A stretch of DNA of 64,000 nucleotides from Sphingomonas_O antarctica. Lineage in GTDB: Bacteria; Pseudomonadota; Alphaproteobacteria; Sphingomonadales; Sphingomonadaceae. The stretch lies in contig NZ_CBCRXM010000002.1 of assembly GCF_965137005.1 (NCBI RefSeq), forward strand, positions 62,001 to 126,000, in the 5' to 3' direction. The position numbers and the translations under genes are program-made. This document shows, piece by piece, positions 1 through 8,250 of this stretch. The notes under the pieces were generated by a model that was not told where the DNA came from, did no database searches, and saw nothing but the letters and a program-made list of their open reading frames with translations. Position 1 is the first letter of the stretch; every line of letters begins with the position of its first letter.

Positions 1-98
1 GAGCAAGGCGACTAAGCCAATGGCCTAGCCCGTTTGGCCGATGCCGGCATGGTTGCCCCCGCGGTAATGGCGCGGTCGATCACATTGGGGGCTGCATC

Positions 99-1328
99 AT
101 GACCAAATACGCCTTGGCGTTCGTTTCACTGCTCGCGCTCGCCGCGCCGGGTTACGCCAACACCGCGACCATATCCTATGTCGAAACCAGCCCGTTCGTC
201 GGCAGCGCCGATCCGGTGGTCGATTTCACCAGCGGGCACGTCGCGTATCAAGACATCGGCGGCGCGCTCAACCGCGCGGTCACCAGCATCGGCACCAACA
301 AGGTCTATTCGCGCGGCAACGGCACGTCGGAACTCAATGCCGGTTCGGCATGGATGGACAGCTACACTGTGGGCGGCACGGGCAACGTCAATGTCCATCT
401 GAGCTTCACGATCGACGGCGGTTCGAATGTCGGCGCCAATTTGGGCGGTGACGGCAATCTGTTCGACTGGACCTATCGCGTCGTCGCGCTGAAGGGCGGC
501 AACTGGAATCTGGGCGGACAAGGCGTGACCGCGACCGCGCCCGGCACCAACGGTTTGCCGATCCGGTCGAGCGGTGACAATTACGAAAGCATGCTGCTGA
601 CGCGAACGGCACCCGCCGACGCGACGGTCACCAACACTTATCAGCCGCGGTTTGGCGGCACGTCGGTGTGGAACGTGCGCAATTTCGGCGGCGATCCGGG
701 CCAGTTCGCGTCGGGTGTCGCGCGCAACGGCAACAACGTGACGGTCTATACGATCAATCCGAGCGGCGTTCCGTTGCGGCAGGTGTTCCAGCCGACGCGG
801 TTGATGACTTACAATTACAACACCGGCGTCCTGATGAGCACGGTGCAGTATAGCGCCGTGCCGTCGCTGGTTGCGACGTACAACAATCTGATCGCGACCT
901 ATCCGATCTTTGCGCAGACCGGATTGTGTACGCCCGACGACGAGACCGGCTATTGCCCGACGCAGGCGAATTACGCGCCGACGACGCTCAGCCTCGATTT
1001 CAGCGTGGCGGCGGGTGAGCAGTTCACCGTGCTGTCGTATCTGTCGCACATCAATCTGCGCGACGGGGAGTTCGATTTCTTCAACACCGCGACGCTGAGC
1101 GGGATCACCTTGTCGCCCGGCGCCACGCTGACCAGCAGCAGCGGCGCGCTGCAGCAGATGGCGGGCGGCGGCTACGGCTATGCGCCGCTGACGCTGGGCG
1201 TGCCAGAGCCGGCGCAATGGGCGCTGATGATCGGCGGCTTCGGGCTGATCGGTGGCGCGTCGCGCCGCCGTCAGCGGCAGGCCGCCAGCGCCGCGTCGAT
1301 CGCCGTCGGGGCGCCGCGCAAGTCGTAA
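99..1328 (+). CDS. PEPxxWA-CTERM sorted surface protein
   Basis: A 409-residue exported protein. Residues 1-20 form a signal peptide ending PGYA. The middle is low-complexity, Gly/Asn/Thr-rich and predicted mostly beta; I recognise no enzymatic domain. Near the C-terminus (about 368-394) it carries VPEPAQWALMIGG, then a hydrophobic stretch and an Arg cluster (SRRRQRQ). This is the tripartite PEPxxWA-CTERM signal, which in Alphaproteobacteria is thought to be processed by an exosortase at the inner membrane. Unusually, 15 further residues follow the Arg cluster; their codons lie antisense to the 3' end of the next gene. No exosortase gene is in the window. The sorting class is well supported; the function of the mature part is unknown. 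Confidence 0.88.
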   Translation: MTKYALAFVSLLALAAPGYANTATISYVETSPFVGSADPVVDFTSGHVAYQDIGGALNRAVTSIGTNKVYSRGNGTSELNAGSAWMDSYTVGGTGNVNVHLSFTIDGGSNVGANLGGDGNLFDWTYRVVALKGGNWNLGGQGVTATAPGTNGLPIRSSGDNYESMLLTRTAPADATVTNTYQPRFGGTSVWNVRNFGGDPGQFASGVARNGNNVTVYTINPSGVPLRQVFQPTRLMTYNYNTGVLMSTVQYSAVPSLVATYNNLIATYPIFAQTGLCTPDDETGYCPTQANYAPTTLSLDFSVAAGEQFTVLSYLSHINLRDGEFDFFNTATLSGITLSPGATLTSSSGALQQMAGGGYGYAPLTLGVPEPAQWALMIGGFGLIGGASRRRQRQAASAASIAVGAPRKS

Positions 1329-1669
1329 ATCTCATACCCCGCGCGGGTCCGGACGGTCATCGTCTGGCCCGCGCGCAGGGCGTCGATGGCTTGCGGGTCG
1401 ATGGTCCGGGCCATGTCGCCCGCTATTGCCAGCTGAACTGACTTCCCCCCGACGGTGAGCATCGCCCGTCCGTCGCGCGGCACATGACCCAGCCGGAAAC
1501 TCAGCACCGGCGCGCGGCCCGGCGCAACGGCCAGCGCGGCAAACGGTTTTAGAGGCGTCGTCGTCCGTCGCACCGGTTCCGCCACTGCGCGGCAGACCGG
1601 TCCGTCGCGGAACGTCGCCCAGCCGCCCTTGACCGCCAGCAAGCTGGCCGCGGCGGCGAGGAGGATCAT
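1271..1669 (-). CDS. secreted IalB-like hypothetical protein
   Basis: About 132 residues, beginning MILLAAAASLLAV, a likely signal peptide. The open frame runs further upstream, but the ATG at 1669 overlaps the stop of the upstream histidine phosphatase as ATGA, which decides the start. The mature part begins WATFRDGPVCRAVAEP and ends in a Cys near the C-terminus. This two-Cys layout is like small periplasmic proteins of the invasion-associated locus B (IalB) type; that match is from memory of the pattern and is tentative. It forms a two-gene operon with the phosphatase, and its last 58 bases overlap the plus-strand PEP-CTERM gene tail to tail. Confidence 0.7.
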   Translation of the reverse strand: MILLAAAASLLAVKGGWATFRDGPVCRAVAEPVRRTTTPLKPFAALAVAPGRAPVLSFRLGHVPRDGRAMLTVGGKSVQLAIAGDMARTIDPQAIDALRAGQTMTVRTRAGYEIYDLRGAPTAIDAALAACR

Positions 1670-2292
1670 GCGCCGGTGCCGCGCACGACCACCGTCTCCT
1701 GCCCATTTTCGACCATCGCGACCGATCCCTGGGGCAACCGTTCGCCCACCGGCGTGCCGCAATTCGGATGCGCCGCCCCGCCGGTCAGCAGTCCGCGCAG
1801 CACCTGGCTGGACACGCCGTGCATGATGATCAGCCGGTCGCGCGGCGCGGAGCGTTCCGCCACCCACGGGCGCAGGCGGTCGGCAACGTCGGCATAACTT
1901 TCCCCGCCCGGCGCGACCCGCGTGAACACGCCCAGTGCCGGATCGAAGATGTCACCCGTTTCGGCGATGATGTCGGGATAATAGCGCCCATCCCAGCTGC
2001 CCATGCCGATCTCCACCAGCCGCGCATCCGGATGCGCGGCGTGCCAATCGAGATCGAGATGTTCGGCAATGATCGCCAGCGTCTGCAGCGCCCGTCCGGT
2101 CGGCGAGGACCATAGCGACAGGCGCGGTTTTTTTCCGAGCTGTGCCGCCAATTGGGCGCCCATCTGCTCGGCCTGGGCGATGCCGGCGCGGGTCAGCGGA
2201 GTGTGCAACAGATCGCCCTGAATGCGCCGCGCGCTGTTGAACACGGTCTCGCCGTGACGGGCGATATAGGCTTTGCCGGGTAGCTGAATCAT
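1666..2292 (-). CDS. histidine phosphatase family protein
   Basis: A 208-residue cytoplasmic phosphatase of the phosphoglycerate-mutase-like branch. The catalytic motif ARHGETVFN lies at residues 11-19, with His13 as the expected phospho-acceptor. The second catalytic His is in IIMHGVSSQVLRG near residue 160, and the Arg and Glu of the pocket are in SPTGRALQT and LVEIGMG. Length is usual for the family. Substrate cannot be deduced; relatives act on sugar phosphates, nucleotides or cobalamin intermediates. It is the first gene of a two-gene operon with the secreted IalB-like protein and diverges from the outer-membrane protein gene at 2420. Confidence 0.9.
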   Translation of the reverse strand: MIQLPGKAYIARHGETVFNSARRIQGDLLHTPLTRAGIAQAEQMGAQLAAQLGKKPRLSLWSSPTGRALQTLAIIAEHLDLDWHAAHPDARLVEIGMGSWDGRYYPDIIAETGDIFDPALGVFTRVAPGGESYADVADRLRPWVAERSAPRDRLIIMHGVSSQVLRGLLTGGAAHPNCGTPVGERLPQGSVAMVENGQETVVVRGTGA

Positions 2293-2419
2293 CGGTGAAC
2301 CATTCGCGGCTTGTGGCGCGAATGCAACACCCGGTTTCGTTGGCTGAGGTTCATGAAACCAGCCATTACCTGATGCGCTTCACCGGTCCCCGCCAAGGGG
2401 AAAACCCAAGGAGCAGAAC

Positions 2420-2995
2420 ATGCGTACCATCATTTCCGCCGCGCTCGTTTCCACGATCGCCCTCGCCGCCCCCGCCATGGCGCAGGATCGGGCCCCGTTC
2501 ACCGGCGCGCGCGCCGAAGCCGTTGTCGGCTATGATCGCGTGCAAGCCGGCGGTGGCCACGAAGACGGCGTCACCTATGGCGGCCAGGCGGGTTATGACT
2601 TCCAGGCCGGGCACTTCGTTGCCGGCATCGAAGGTGAAGCCACTGGATCGTCGACCGACGCCTGTGACGGTCCGGGTTCGGTCGCGTCGCCCAATCTGTG
2701 CGTCAAGGCCGGGCGTGACCTGTATGCCGGCGGTCGCATCGGCGCGGTCGTCGGCGGCAACACACTGCTTTATGCCAAGGCCGGCTACACCAATGCGCGG
2801 GTCCGTCTGACGTCGAGCGATGGCACGACGACGACAACTTTGGGCGGCAAGAACCTCGACGGCGTTCGCGTCGGTGCGGGCATCGAGCACAAGTTCGGCG
2901 GCAATTTCTATGGCAAAGCCGAATATCGCTACTCCAACTATGAGCAGGGCGTGTCGCGTCACGGCGTGCTCGCGGGGGTCGGCGTCCGCTTCTAA
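2420..2995 (+). CDS. small outer-membrane beta-barrel protein
   Basis: 191 residues. A signal peptide (1-21, ending APAMAQ) is followed by alternating beta strands and a C-terminal aromatic end GVGVRF, as in OmpA-like or Omp25/opacity barrels of eight strands. The segment FGGNFYGKAEYRYSNYEQG is typical of the last hairpins of this family. Two Cys (residues 81 and 94 or so) could form a loop disulphide. An excellent Shine-Dalgarno AAGGAG lies at 2408-2413, seven bases before the ATG, which suggests high expression. It is followed by a strong terminator, so it is probably monocistronic. The role is likely structural or adhesive; the ligand is unknown. Confidence 0.85.
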   Translation: MRTIISAALVSTIALAAPAMAQDRAPFTGARAEAVVGYDRVQAGGGHEDGVTYGGQAGYDFQAGHFVAGIEGEATGSSTDACDGPGSVASPNLCVKAGRDLYAGGRIGAVVGGNTLLYAKAGYTNARVRLTSSDGTTTTTLGGKNLDGVRVGAGIEHKFGGNFYGKAEYRYSNYEQGVSRHGVLAGVGVRF

Positions 2996-3025
2996 GGGTC
3001 GCCTACCCACAATATACTGTGCATA

Positions 3026-3059
3026 AAGGGGTCGGAGCGCTTGCTCCGGCCCTTTTTTC
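3026..3059 (+). terminator. intrinsic terminator after the OMP gene
   Basis: A 10-bp stem, GGGTCGGAGC (3029-3038) against GCTCCGGCCC (3043-3052) with one G-U pair and a GCTT loop, is followed by TTTTTT. Upstream A residues can pair with the T-run. It ends the outer-membrane protein transcript. It also shows that the upstream extension of the dnaN frame from 3019 is not coding. Confidence 0.9.
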
Positions 3060-3105
3060 TGTCCATGACTCGGTCACGTTTTACGCCACGGGGATGGGCA
3101 TCCAA

Positions 3106-4209
3106 ATGAAGGCGACAATCGAACGCGCGACGCTCCTCAAGAGCCTCGGCCACGTCCAGTCGGTGGTCGAGCGACGCAATACCATTCCGATTTTGTCGAA
3201 TGTGCTGATCGAGGCAGCCGACGATGGCACCATCAAGCTGATGGCCACCGATCTGGACCTGCAGGTGCTCGAAACCATCGAGGCGCAGGTCGATCAGGCC
3301 GGGGCGACGACGATTTCGGCGCACACCCTGTTCGATATCGCGCGCAAATTGCCCGAGGGCAGCCAGGTTTCGCTAACGGCAGCGGAGGGCAAGATGCAGG
3401 TCGTCGCCGGCCGTGCGCGCTTCAACCTGCAGACTTTGCCGCGCGACGATTTCCCGGTGATTGCCGAAGGCGAACTGCCGACCAAGTTCGTCCTGCCCGC
3501 CGCGACGCTGCGCCAGATCATCGACAAGACGCGCTTTGCGATTTCGACCGAAGAGACGCGTTATTACCTTAACGGCATCTTCTTCCACGTCGCCGATGAT
3601 GTGTTGAAGGCCGCCGCGACCGACGGTCACCGCCTCGCGCGCGTCACCGTGGCGCGTCCCGACGGCGCGGAGGGGATGCCCGACGTCATCGTCCCGCGGA
3701 AATGCGTCGCCGAACTGCGCAAGTTGCTCGACGAGATCGACGGCACGGTCGAAGTGTCGCTGTCGAACACCAAGATCCGCTTCGATCTGGGATCGGCGGT
3801 GCTGACGTCGAAGCTGATCGACGGCACGTTCCCCGATTACAGCCGCGTCATTCCGACCGGGAACGACAAATTGCTCAAGATCGACCCCAAGTCGTTCGCG
3901 CAGGGCGTCGATCGCGTAGCGACGATCGCCAGCGAAAAGACCCGCGCCGTAAAGATGGCGCTGGATCGCGACCGCATCACCCTGTCGGTGACCAGCCCTG
4001 AAAACGGCACCGCCGCCGAAGAAGTCCCCGGCGATTATTCGGCGAGCGGGTTCGAAATCGGCTTCAACGCGCGCTATCTGATGGACATCCTCGCGCAGAT
4101 CGAGGGCGACAGCGTCGAAGTCCATTTGGCGGATGCCGCCGCGCCGACCCTGATTCGCGAGAATGACAAGGCGGCTGCCTTGTATGTGCTGATGCCGATG
4201 CGGGTGTGA
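3106..4209 (+). CDS. dnaN: DNA polymerase III beta sliding clamp
   Basis: 367 residues beginning MKATIERATLLKSLGHVQ, the usual length for DnaN. The three clamp domains follow one another, and the C-terminus YVLMPMRV has the conserved PMR ending that lines the peptide-binding pocket. The start is set at 3106: the frame is open back to 3019, but that stretch is the terminator hairpin of the previous gene. The clamp encircles DNA and tethers polymerase III and repair enzymes. Here it sits apart from dnaA and recF but about 22 kb from the probable origin; lolA follows 41 bases downstream. Confidence 0.97.
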   Translation: MKATIERATLLKSLGHVQSVVERRNTIPILSNVLIEAADDGTIKLMATDLDLQVLETIEAQVDQAGATTISAHTLFDIARKLPEGSQVSLTAAEGKMQVVAGRARFNLQTLPRDDFPVIAEGELPTKFVLPAATLRQIIDKTRFAISTEETRYYLNGIFFHVADDVLKAAATDGHRLARVTVARPDGAEGMPDVIVPRKCVAELRKLLDEIDGTVEVSLSNTKIRFDLGSAVLTSKLIDGTFPDYSRVIPTGNDKLLKIDPKSFAQGVDRVATIASEKTRAVKMALDRDRITLSVTSPENGTAAEEVPGDYSASGFEIGFNARYLMDILAQIEGDSVEVHLADAAAPTLIRENDKAAALYVLMPMRV

Positions 4210-4250
4210 TCGGACAGGCGCAGTTCAATTTCCGGCGCTAAAGACCGCGC

Positions 4251-4853
4251 ATGATCGCCAAATATCTCCTACCACTGGTCGCGATAACCGCGCCCGCCAT
4301 CGCCCAGCAGTCCGACTTGGCGCTTGTCCAGCGGCATTTACGCGGGGTTCAGACCATGACGGCCGGGTTCGCGCAGACCGACCGGACGGGCAAGACGCTG
4401 ACCGGGACGCTGACGCTCAAACGGCCGGGGAAAATCCGCTTTCAATATGGGCAGGGCGTGCCGATCCTCGTCGTCGCCGATGGCAAATCATTGTGGTTCA
4501 TCGATTATTCGGTGCGGCAGGTGTCGCGCTGGCCGATCGGCGGATCGCCGCTGGCGGTGCTGCTCGATCCCAATGCGGATATCGCCAAGTTCGCACAGAT
4601 CATCCCGTCGTCCGATCCGCGCATCGTGCTGGCGTTGGTGCGCGATCCGAAACGTCCGCAATTCGGGGCGATCACGCTCGCTTTTGCGCGCGATGCGCTG
4701 TCCCCGGGGGGCTTGCGGATGCAGGGCTGGGTCGCGCTCGATGCGCAGAATAATCGCACCACCGTGCATTTGTCCGATCAGCGTTTCAATGCGCCGGTGG
4801 CGGACAGCGCGTTCAAGTGGCGCGATCCGCGGCAGGCTGGGCCGCGGGGGTAA
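4251..4853 (+). CDS. lolA: outer-membrane lipoprotein carrier LolA
   Basis: 200 residues. A short signal peptide (1-18, ending APAIA) is followed by the LolA core: a repeat helix HLRGVQTMTAGFAQTDRTG, then strands with TGTLTLKRPGKIRFQYG and VVADGKSLWFIDY, both characteristic. LolA shuttles lipoproteins across the periplasm from LolCDE to the outer membrane. The C-terminal NNRTTVHLSDQRFNAPV is also typical of the family. It lies 41 bases after dnaN and may share its transcript. A cluster of GC-rich hairpins follows. Confidence 0.93.
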   Translation: MIAKYLLPLVAITAPAIAQQSDLALVQRHLRGVQTMTAGFAQTDRTGKTLTGTLTLKRPGKIRFQYGQGVPILVVADGKSLWFIDYSVRQVSRWPIGGSPLAVLLDPNADIAKFAQIIPSSDPRIVLALVRDPKRPQFGAITLAFARDALSPGGLRMQGWVALDAQNNRTTVHLSDQRFNAPVADSAFKWRDPRQAGPRG

Positions 4854-4872
4854 CTTCTTTTGAGGGAGGGCC

Positions 4873-5008
4873 GTCACGGAGTAAATCCGTGACGTCGGTC
4901 CCAGCCTGCGCCCAGGCCGGCCGGTATTCGCGGTCTCGACGATAGCTTCGCTATCGGCGTGCCGCTCATACGAAGCGGCCCCCGCTCCGGGGGCTTGGAG
5001 CGGGGGCC
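4873..5008. repeat. cluster of GC-rich hairpins between lolA and xth
   Basis: The 330-base gap between lolA and xth has no gene I can support but holds four perfect stem-loops: GTCACGGA/TCCGTGAC (4873-4893), CGATAG/CTATCG (4940-4956), GCCGCT/AGCGGC (4961-4979) and a 12-bp stem (4977-4988 with 4997-5008, loop GGGGGCTT). None has a T-run, so they are not simple intrinsic terminators. They look like remnants of small palindromic intergenic repeats; they could also slow Rho or protect the 3' end of the lolA mRNA. Confidence 0.6.
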
Positions 5009-5183
5009 GACCAGTCGTTCGTCACGCTGGTGTGGTCGCGCCGGGGACAGGTAACAGGGGAAAACCCATCACAATCCGGCGCGAGCCACAGTTGCGAACT
5101 AGTCGCGAAATCCTGTCGGCTTCCTGAATGAATGCTGCCGGACGCGCTTTGCCAATATTAATTGAGCGCCTACATCGCCTGTC

Positions 5184-5966
5184 GTGAAGATCGCGTCGTG
5201 GAACATCAATTCGGTGCGGTTCCGCATCGAGATCGTCGAGCAATTCCTGCGCGAAGAGGCGCCGGATGTGCTGTGTCTCCAGGAAACCAAGGTAATCGAC
5301 GGCGATTTTCCCGAAGCCCCGTTCCGCGCGCTGGGTTATGACCACGTCATCAAGCACGGCCAGCGGATGCACCACGGCGTCGCGATCATTGCCCGCGTGC
5401 CGGTGGTCGCCGACGACCGTTTCGACTGGCAGGCGAATCAGGAAGCGCGGCATGTCGGGGTGCGACTGCCCAACGGGGTGCGGCTGGAAAACGTCTATGT
5501 CCCTGCGGGCGGCGACCTGCCCGACCGCGAGGTGAACCCCAAATTCGGCCAAAAGCTCGATTTTCTGGCGCGGATGACCGAATGGGCGAAGGCGTTGCAG
5601 CACCCGACGATCCTGACCGGCGATTTCAATATCGCCCCGCTCGAATGCGACGTGTGGAGCCACAAACAGCTGATCAACACCGTCAGCCATACCGCGATCG
5701 AGATCGAGGCGCTGGCCGGGTTGCACGCGGCGCATGACTGGGTCGATCTGGGGCGGCACTTCATTCCGGCGCCGCAGCGCAATTTTACATGGTGGAGTTA
5801 TCGCGCCAAGGACTGGACGGCGGGCGATCGCGGGCGAAGGCTCGACCATATGTGGGCAAGTCGCGAGGTCGCGGACAAGGCGGTCAGTCACAAGGTGTGC
5901 GAGCCGTGCCGGTCGTGGCTCAAGCCTTCGGACCATGTGCCATTGGTCACCGAGTTCGCGTTCTGA
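5184..5966 (+). CDS. xth: exodeoxyribonuclease III
   Basis: 260 residues, starting at GTG 5184 (MKIASWNINSVRFR). Exonuclease-endonuclease-phosphatase fold with the expected motifs: catalytic Glu in LCLQETKVIDGDFP, GGDLPDREVNPKF, TGDFNIAP, and the final Asp-His pair in KPSDHVPLVTEF. It is a Mg-dependent AP endonuclease and 3'-5' exonuclease of base-excision repair. Length and motif order match XthA. The 3' end runs into the ribA reading frame, so the two may be translationally coupled. Confidence 0.95.
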   Translation: MKIASWNINSVRFRIEIVEQFLREEAPDVLCLQETKVIDGDFPEAPFRALGYDHVIKHGQRMHHGVAIIARVPVVADDRFDWQANQEARHVGVRLPNGVRLENVYVPAGGDLPDREVNPKFGQKLDFLARMTEWAKALQHPTILTGDFNIAPLECDVWSHKQLINTVSHTAIEIEALAGLHAAHDWVDLGRHFIPAPQRNFTWWSYRAKDWTAGDRGRRLDHMWASREVADKAVSHKVCEPCRSWLKPSDHVPLVTEFAF

Positions 5967-6985
5967 GCAAGGCTGTCGCCCGGGCGATCGACGCGCTGCG
6001 CCGCGGCTGGCCGGTGAACGTCGGCGGCCTGAGCGTGCTGGCGATCGAAACGTGCGACGATGACGCCATGACGGCGTTCGCCGCCACCGGCGTGCTATTA
6101 TCGGCGAGCCGCGCGGCGACGCTCAAGCTGACCAATCAGATCGACGCATCGGGCGAAGGCGTGCTGATCGAAGCCGCGCCGTGGCTCGATCTCAGCGGCG
6201 CGCGGGCGCTGGCCGATCCGGCGCTGGATCTGGCGACGCCGATGAAGGGTCCGTTTCGCGTTTTGCCGCTGGCCGAGACGAAGGCCGCCAGCGCGGCGCT
6301 CGAGCTGGCGCGGCTCGCAGGGTTGTTGCCCGCATTTTTGATCAGCAACGGTGAAGCCGAGTGTGACGTCACTGTCGACGACCTATGGGCTTACGAGATG
6401 CCCGATGCGCTGCGGATCGTCAGCCGCGCGCGCTTGCCGGTGGCGGGCGCGGAGGATGCGACGATGGTCGCGTTTCGCGGGCGCGATGCGGGGCAGGAGC
6501 ATGTCGCGCTGATCATCGGCGAGCCCAATGGCAGCGTTCCCTTGGTGCGACTGCACAGCGAATGCCTGACCGGCGACGTGTTCGGCAGTCTGAAATGCGA
6601 TTGCGGACCCCAGTTGCAGCAGGCGTTGCGCCTGATCGGCGACAGCGGGTGGGGCATGTTGCTGTATCTGCGTCAGGAAGGGCGCGGGATCGGGCTGATC
6701 AACAAGTTGCGCGCGTACCAGTTGCAGGATCAGGGGTTCGACACCGTCGATGCCAATTTGCGGCTGGGTCTGCCGGTCGATGCGCGCGGCTATGCCATCG
6801 CCGCGCGGATGTTGAGCCTGATGGGGCAGGACCGCGTCCGTTTGCTGACCAATAATCCCGCCAAGGTGGCGGGGCTGGAGGCGGCGGGGATCGTCGTGAC
6901 CGAACGCGTGCCGCATGTGCTGCCGCCAAATCCGCACAATGTCGCCTATCTCGACACCAAGCGCGTGCGAACGGGGCATATTTGA
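5915..6985 (+). CDS. ribA: GTP cyclohydrolase II (riboflavin synthesis)
   Basis: Converts GTP to the first pyrimidine intermediate of riboflavin. The C-terminal half has the zinc site in HSECLTGDVFGSLKCDCGPQ (from about 6556) and the active-site loop RQEGRGIGLINK, both diagnostic. An N-terminal domain of roughly 180 residues, beginning near ARAIDALRRGWPV, replaces the DHBP synthase half and is typical of alphaproteobacterial RibA. The start is uncertain: the frame is open from 5789 with no ATG near the expected N-terminus; I chose the GTG at 5915, inside xth. A CTG at 5963, beside the xth stop, fits homologous N-termini better but would be a rare start. No FMN riboswitch precedes it. Confidence 0.9.
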   Translation: MAQAFGPCAIGHRVRVLSKAVARAIDALRRGWPVNVGGLSVLAIETCDDDAMTAFAATGVLLSASRAATLKLTNQIDASGEGVLIEAAPWLDLSGARALADPALDLATPMKGPFRVLPLAETKAASAALELARLAGLLPAFLISNGEAECDVTVDDLWAYEMPDALRIVSRARLPVAGAEDATMVAFRGRDAGQEHVALIIGEPNGSVPLVRLHSECLTGDVFGSLKCDCGPQLQQALRLIGDSGWGMLLYLRQEGRGIGLINKLRAYQLQDQGFDTVDANLRLGLPVDARGYAIAARMLSLMGQDRVRLLTNNPAKVAGLEAAGIVVTERVPHVLPPNPHNVAYLDTKRVRTGHI

Positions 6986-7026
6986 TCTGATTTGGATCAA
7001 TTGGCGGCGGTACGCATTCTAGGGTC

Positions 7027-7749
7027 ATGCCAAAATTCAACGACAAATGGGTCGTGCAGCCGCACGGACCCCTGATCGAACTCGACCGGGGGCTGTGGAC
7101 CGTCGAAGGCGAGATCGTCATGCCGCTGGGGCGGTTTCCGCGCCGGATGACGGTGGTCGCGCTGAGCGATGGCCGGCTGCTGATCTGGAGCCCGGTGCCG
7201 GTCGACCGGGCGACTTTGCAGGCGATCGAGGCCAAGGGGCGCATCGCGTTTCTGATCGTGCCGGGCATCGGCCACCGGCTCGACATTCGCGCCTGGGCCT
7301 CGCGCTTTGCCAAGGCACAGGTGCTGAGCCCGCCGGGCGCGCGCGAGGCGGTGGGCGAGGCGGTGCCGGTCACCGCGACGATCGACATATTGGGCGACCC
7401 CGACGTGAGTTTTGCAGCGGCCGACGGCACCGATGGCAAGGAGGGTGTGCTGCGGGTGATCCGCGACGGGCGGCTGACGCTGGTCGTCAACGATATCCTC
7501 GCCAACGTCCGCCACCCGCATGGCTTGGGCGCGAAGATCATGGCGCGGCTGTTCGGGTTCGGCATCAGCCGTCCGCGCATGCCGCGCCCGGCCAAACGGA
7601 TGTTCGTGAAGGATGGCCGCGCCCTCGCCGCGCAGATGCGTGGCTGGGCGGCAGACCCGGCGCTGACGCGGATCGTCGTCAGCCACGGCGATGTGATCGA
7701 GGATGATTGCGCCGCAGTGTTTGAACGTGCGGCTGCCGACTTCGACTAG
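7027..7749 (+). CDS. DUF4336 domain protein
   Basis: 240 residues, cytoplasmic, beginning MPKFNDKWVVQPHGPLIEL. The pattern fits DUF4336: an N-terminal GLWTVEGEIVMPLGRFPRRM, then LIWSPVPV, VPGIGHRLDIRAW, and a late IVVSHGDVI. DUF4336 proteins resemble the metallo-beta-lactamase fold but have mostly lost the HxHxDH zinc motif, as here. No biochemical function is established that I know of. It sits alone, 41 bases after ribA and 57 bases before the RTX-repeat membrane protein. Confidence 0.75.
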   Translation: MPKFNDKWVVQPHGPLIELDRGLWTVEGEIVMPLGRFPRRMTVVALSDGRLLIWSPVPVDRATLQAIEAKGRIAFLIVPGIGHRLDIRAWASRFAKAQVLSPPGAREAVGEAVPVTATIDILGDPDVSFAAADGTDGKEGVLRVIRDGRLTLVVNDILANVRHPHGLGAKIMARLFGFGISRPRMPRPAKRMFVKDGRALAAQMRGWAADPALTRIVVSHGDVIEDDCAAVFERAAADFD

Positions 7750-7806
7750 GCGAGCGCCTCACCAGCCATCAACCTTTTATCAGGTGACATGACCTAGACG
7801 AGCTGA

Positions 7807-8250
7807 ATGCCAGCGAACTTACCCCGGTCCGAGCGATGCAGCCTGCTTCAGGATCCGGACCACCCGCTCCCGCCGAATACTTACAAAGGCGATTGCCCAA
7901 AAGACGCGACTTATATTGTCGCCAAGCATGGCGGCGCCTGGGACGTTCCGAACGGCACACCTTATCCAGTGGTCGTAGAAGGCGGAGCAGGCAATGACGT
8001 GCTGACCGTGACGGGTCACGGCGGCAAAGGCGTTTATGTCGATGGCGGGGCCGGCGACGACCGGCTGACCGTATCGACCCAATCCGACTCGAGTTTTCTG
8101 GGCACGGTAAGCGATACTTTGCTCTATCTACGCGTGACGCACGGCGATGGCGCGGCGTTAATCGCCGTCGGGTTCGTCATCATGATGTGCGTGCTCGGCG
8201 TATTGTGCTGGCGCGCGCTGGCTAACCCGCGGGATCGCCGTCCGCGATAA
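7807..8250 (+). CDS. small membrane protein with two RTX-type repeats
   Basis: 147 residues, no recognised full-length family. Residues around 60-93 contain two matches to the calcium-binding nonapeptide GGxGxDxLx: GGAGNDVLT and GGAGDDRLT, about 20 residues apart. A single hydrophobic segment follows near residues 117-139 (GAALIAVGFVIMMCVLGVLC), then a short basic tail (ANPRDRRPR). No N-terminal signal peptide is visible, so if inserted the repeats would need a tail-anchor-like topology or an unusual signal. RTX repeats normally occur in long type I-secreted proteins, so this may be a remnant or a small independent family. Its last 29 bases overlap the 3' end of the HAD gene. Confidence 0.6.
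   Translation: MPANLPRSERCSLLQDPDHPLPPNTYKGDCPKDATYIVAKHGGAWDVPNGTPYPVVVEGGAGNDVLTVTGHGGKGVYVDGGAGDDRLTVSTQSDSSFLGTVSDTLLYLRVTHGDGAALIAVGFVIMMCVLGVLCWRALANPRDRRPR

Noticed and set aside
126..1217. A 363-codon minus-strand frame through the PEP-CTERM gene
   Set aside because: Arg/His-rich translation typical of an antisense shadow in GC-rich DNA; the plus-strand frame has a signal peptide and sorting motif.
3019..3105. Upstream extension of dnaN
   Set aside because: It would translate the terminator hairpin of the preceding gene; the conserved N-terminus starts at 3106.
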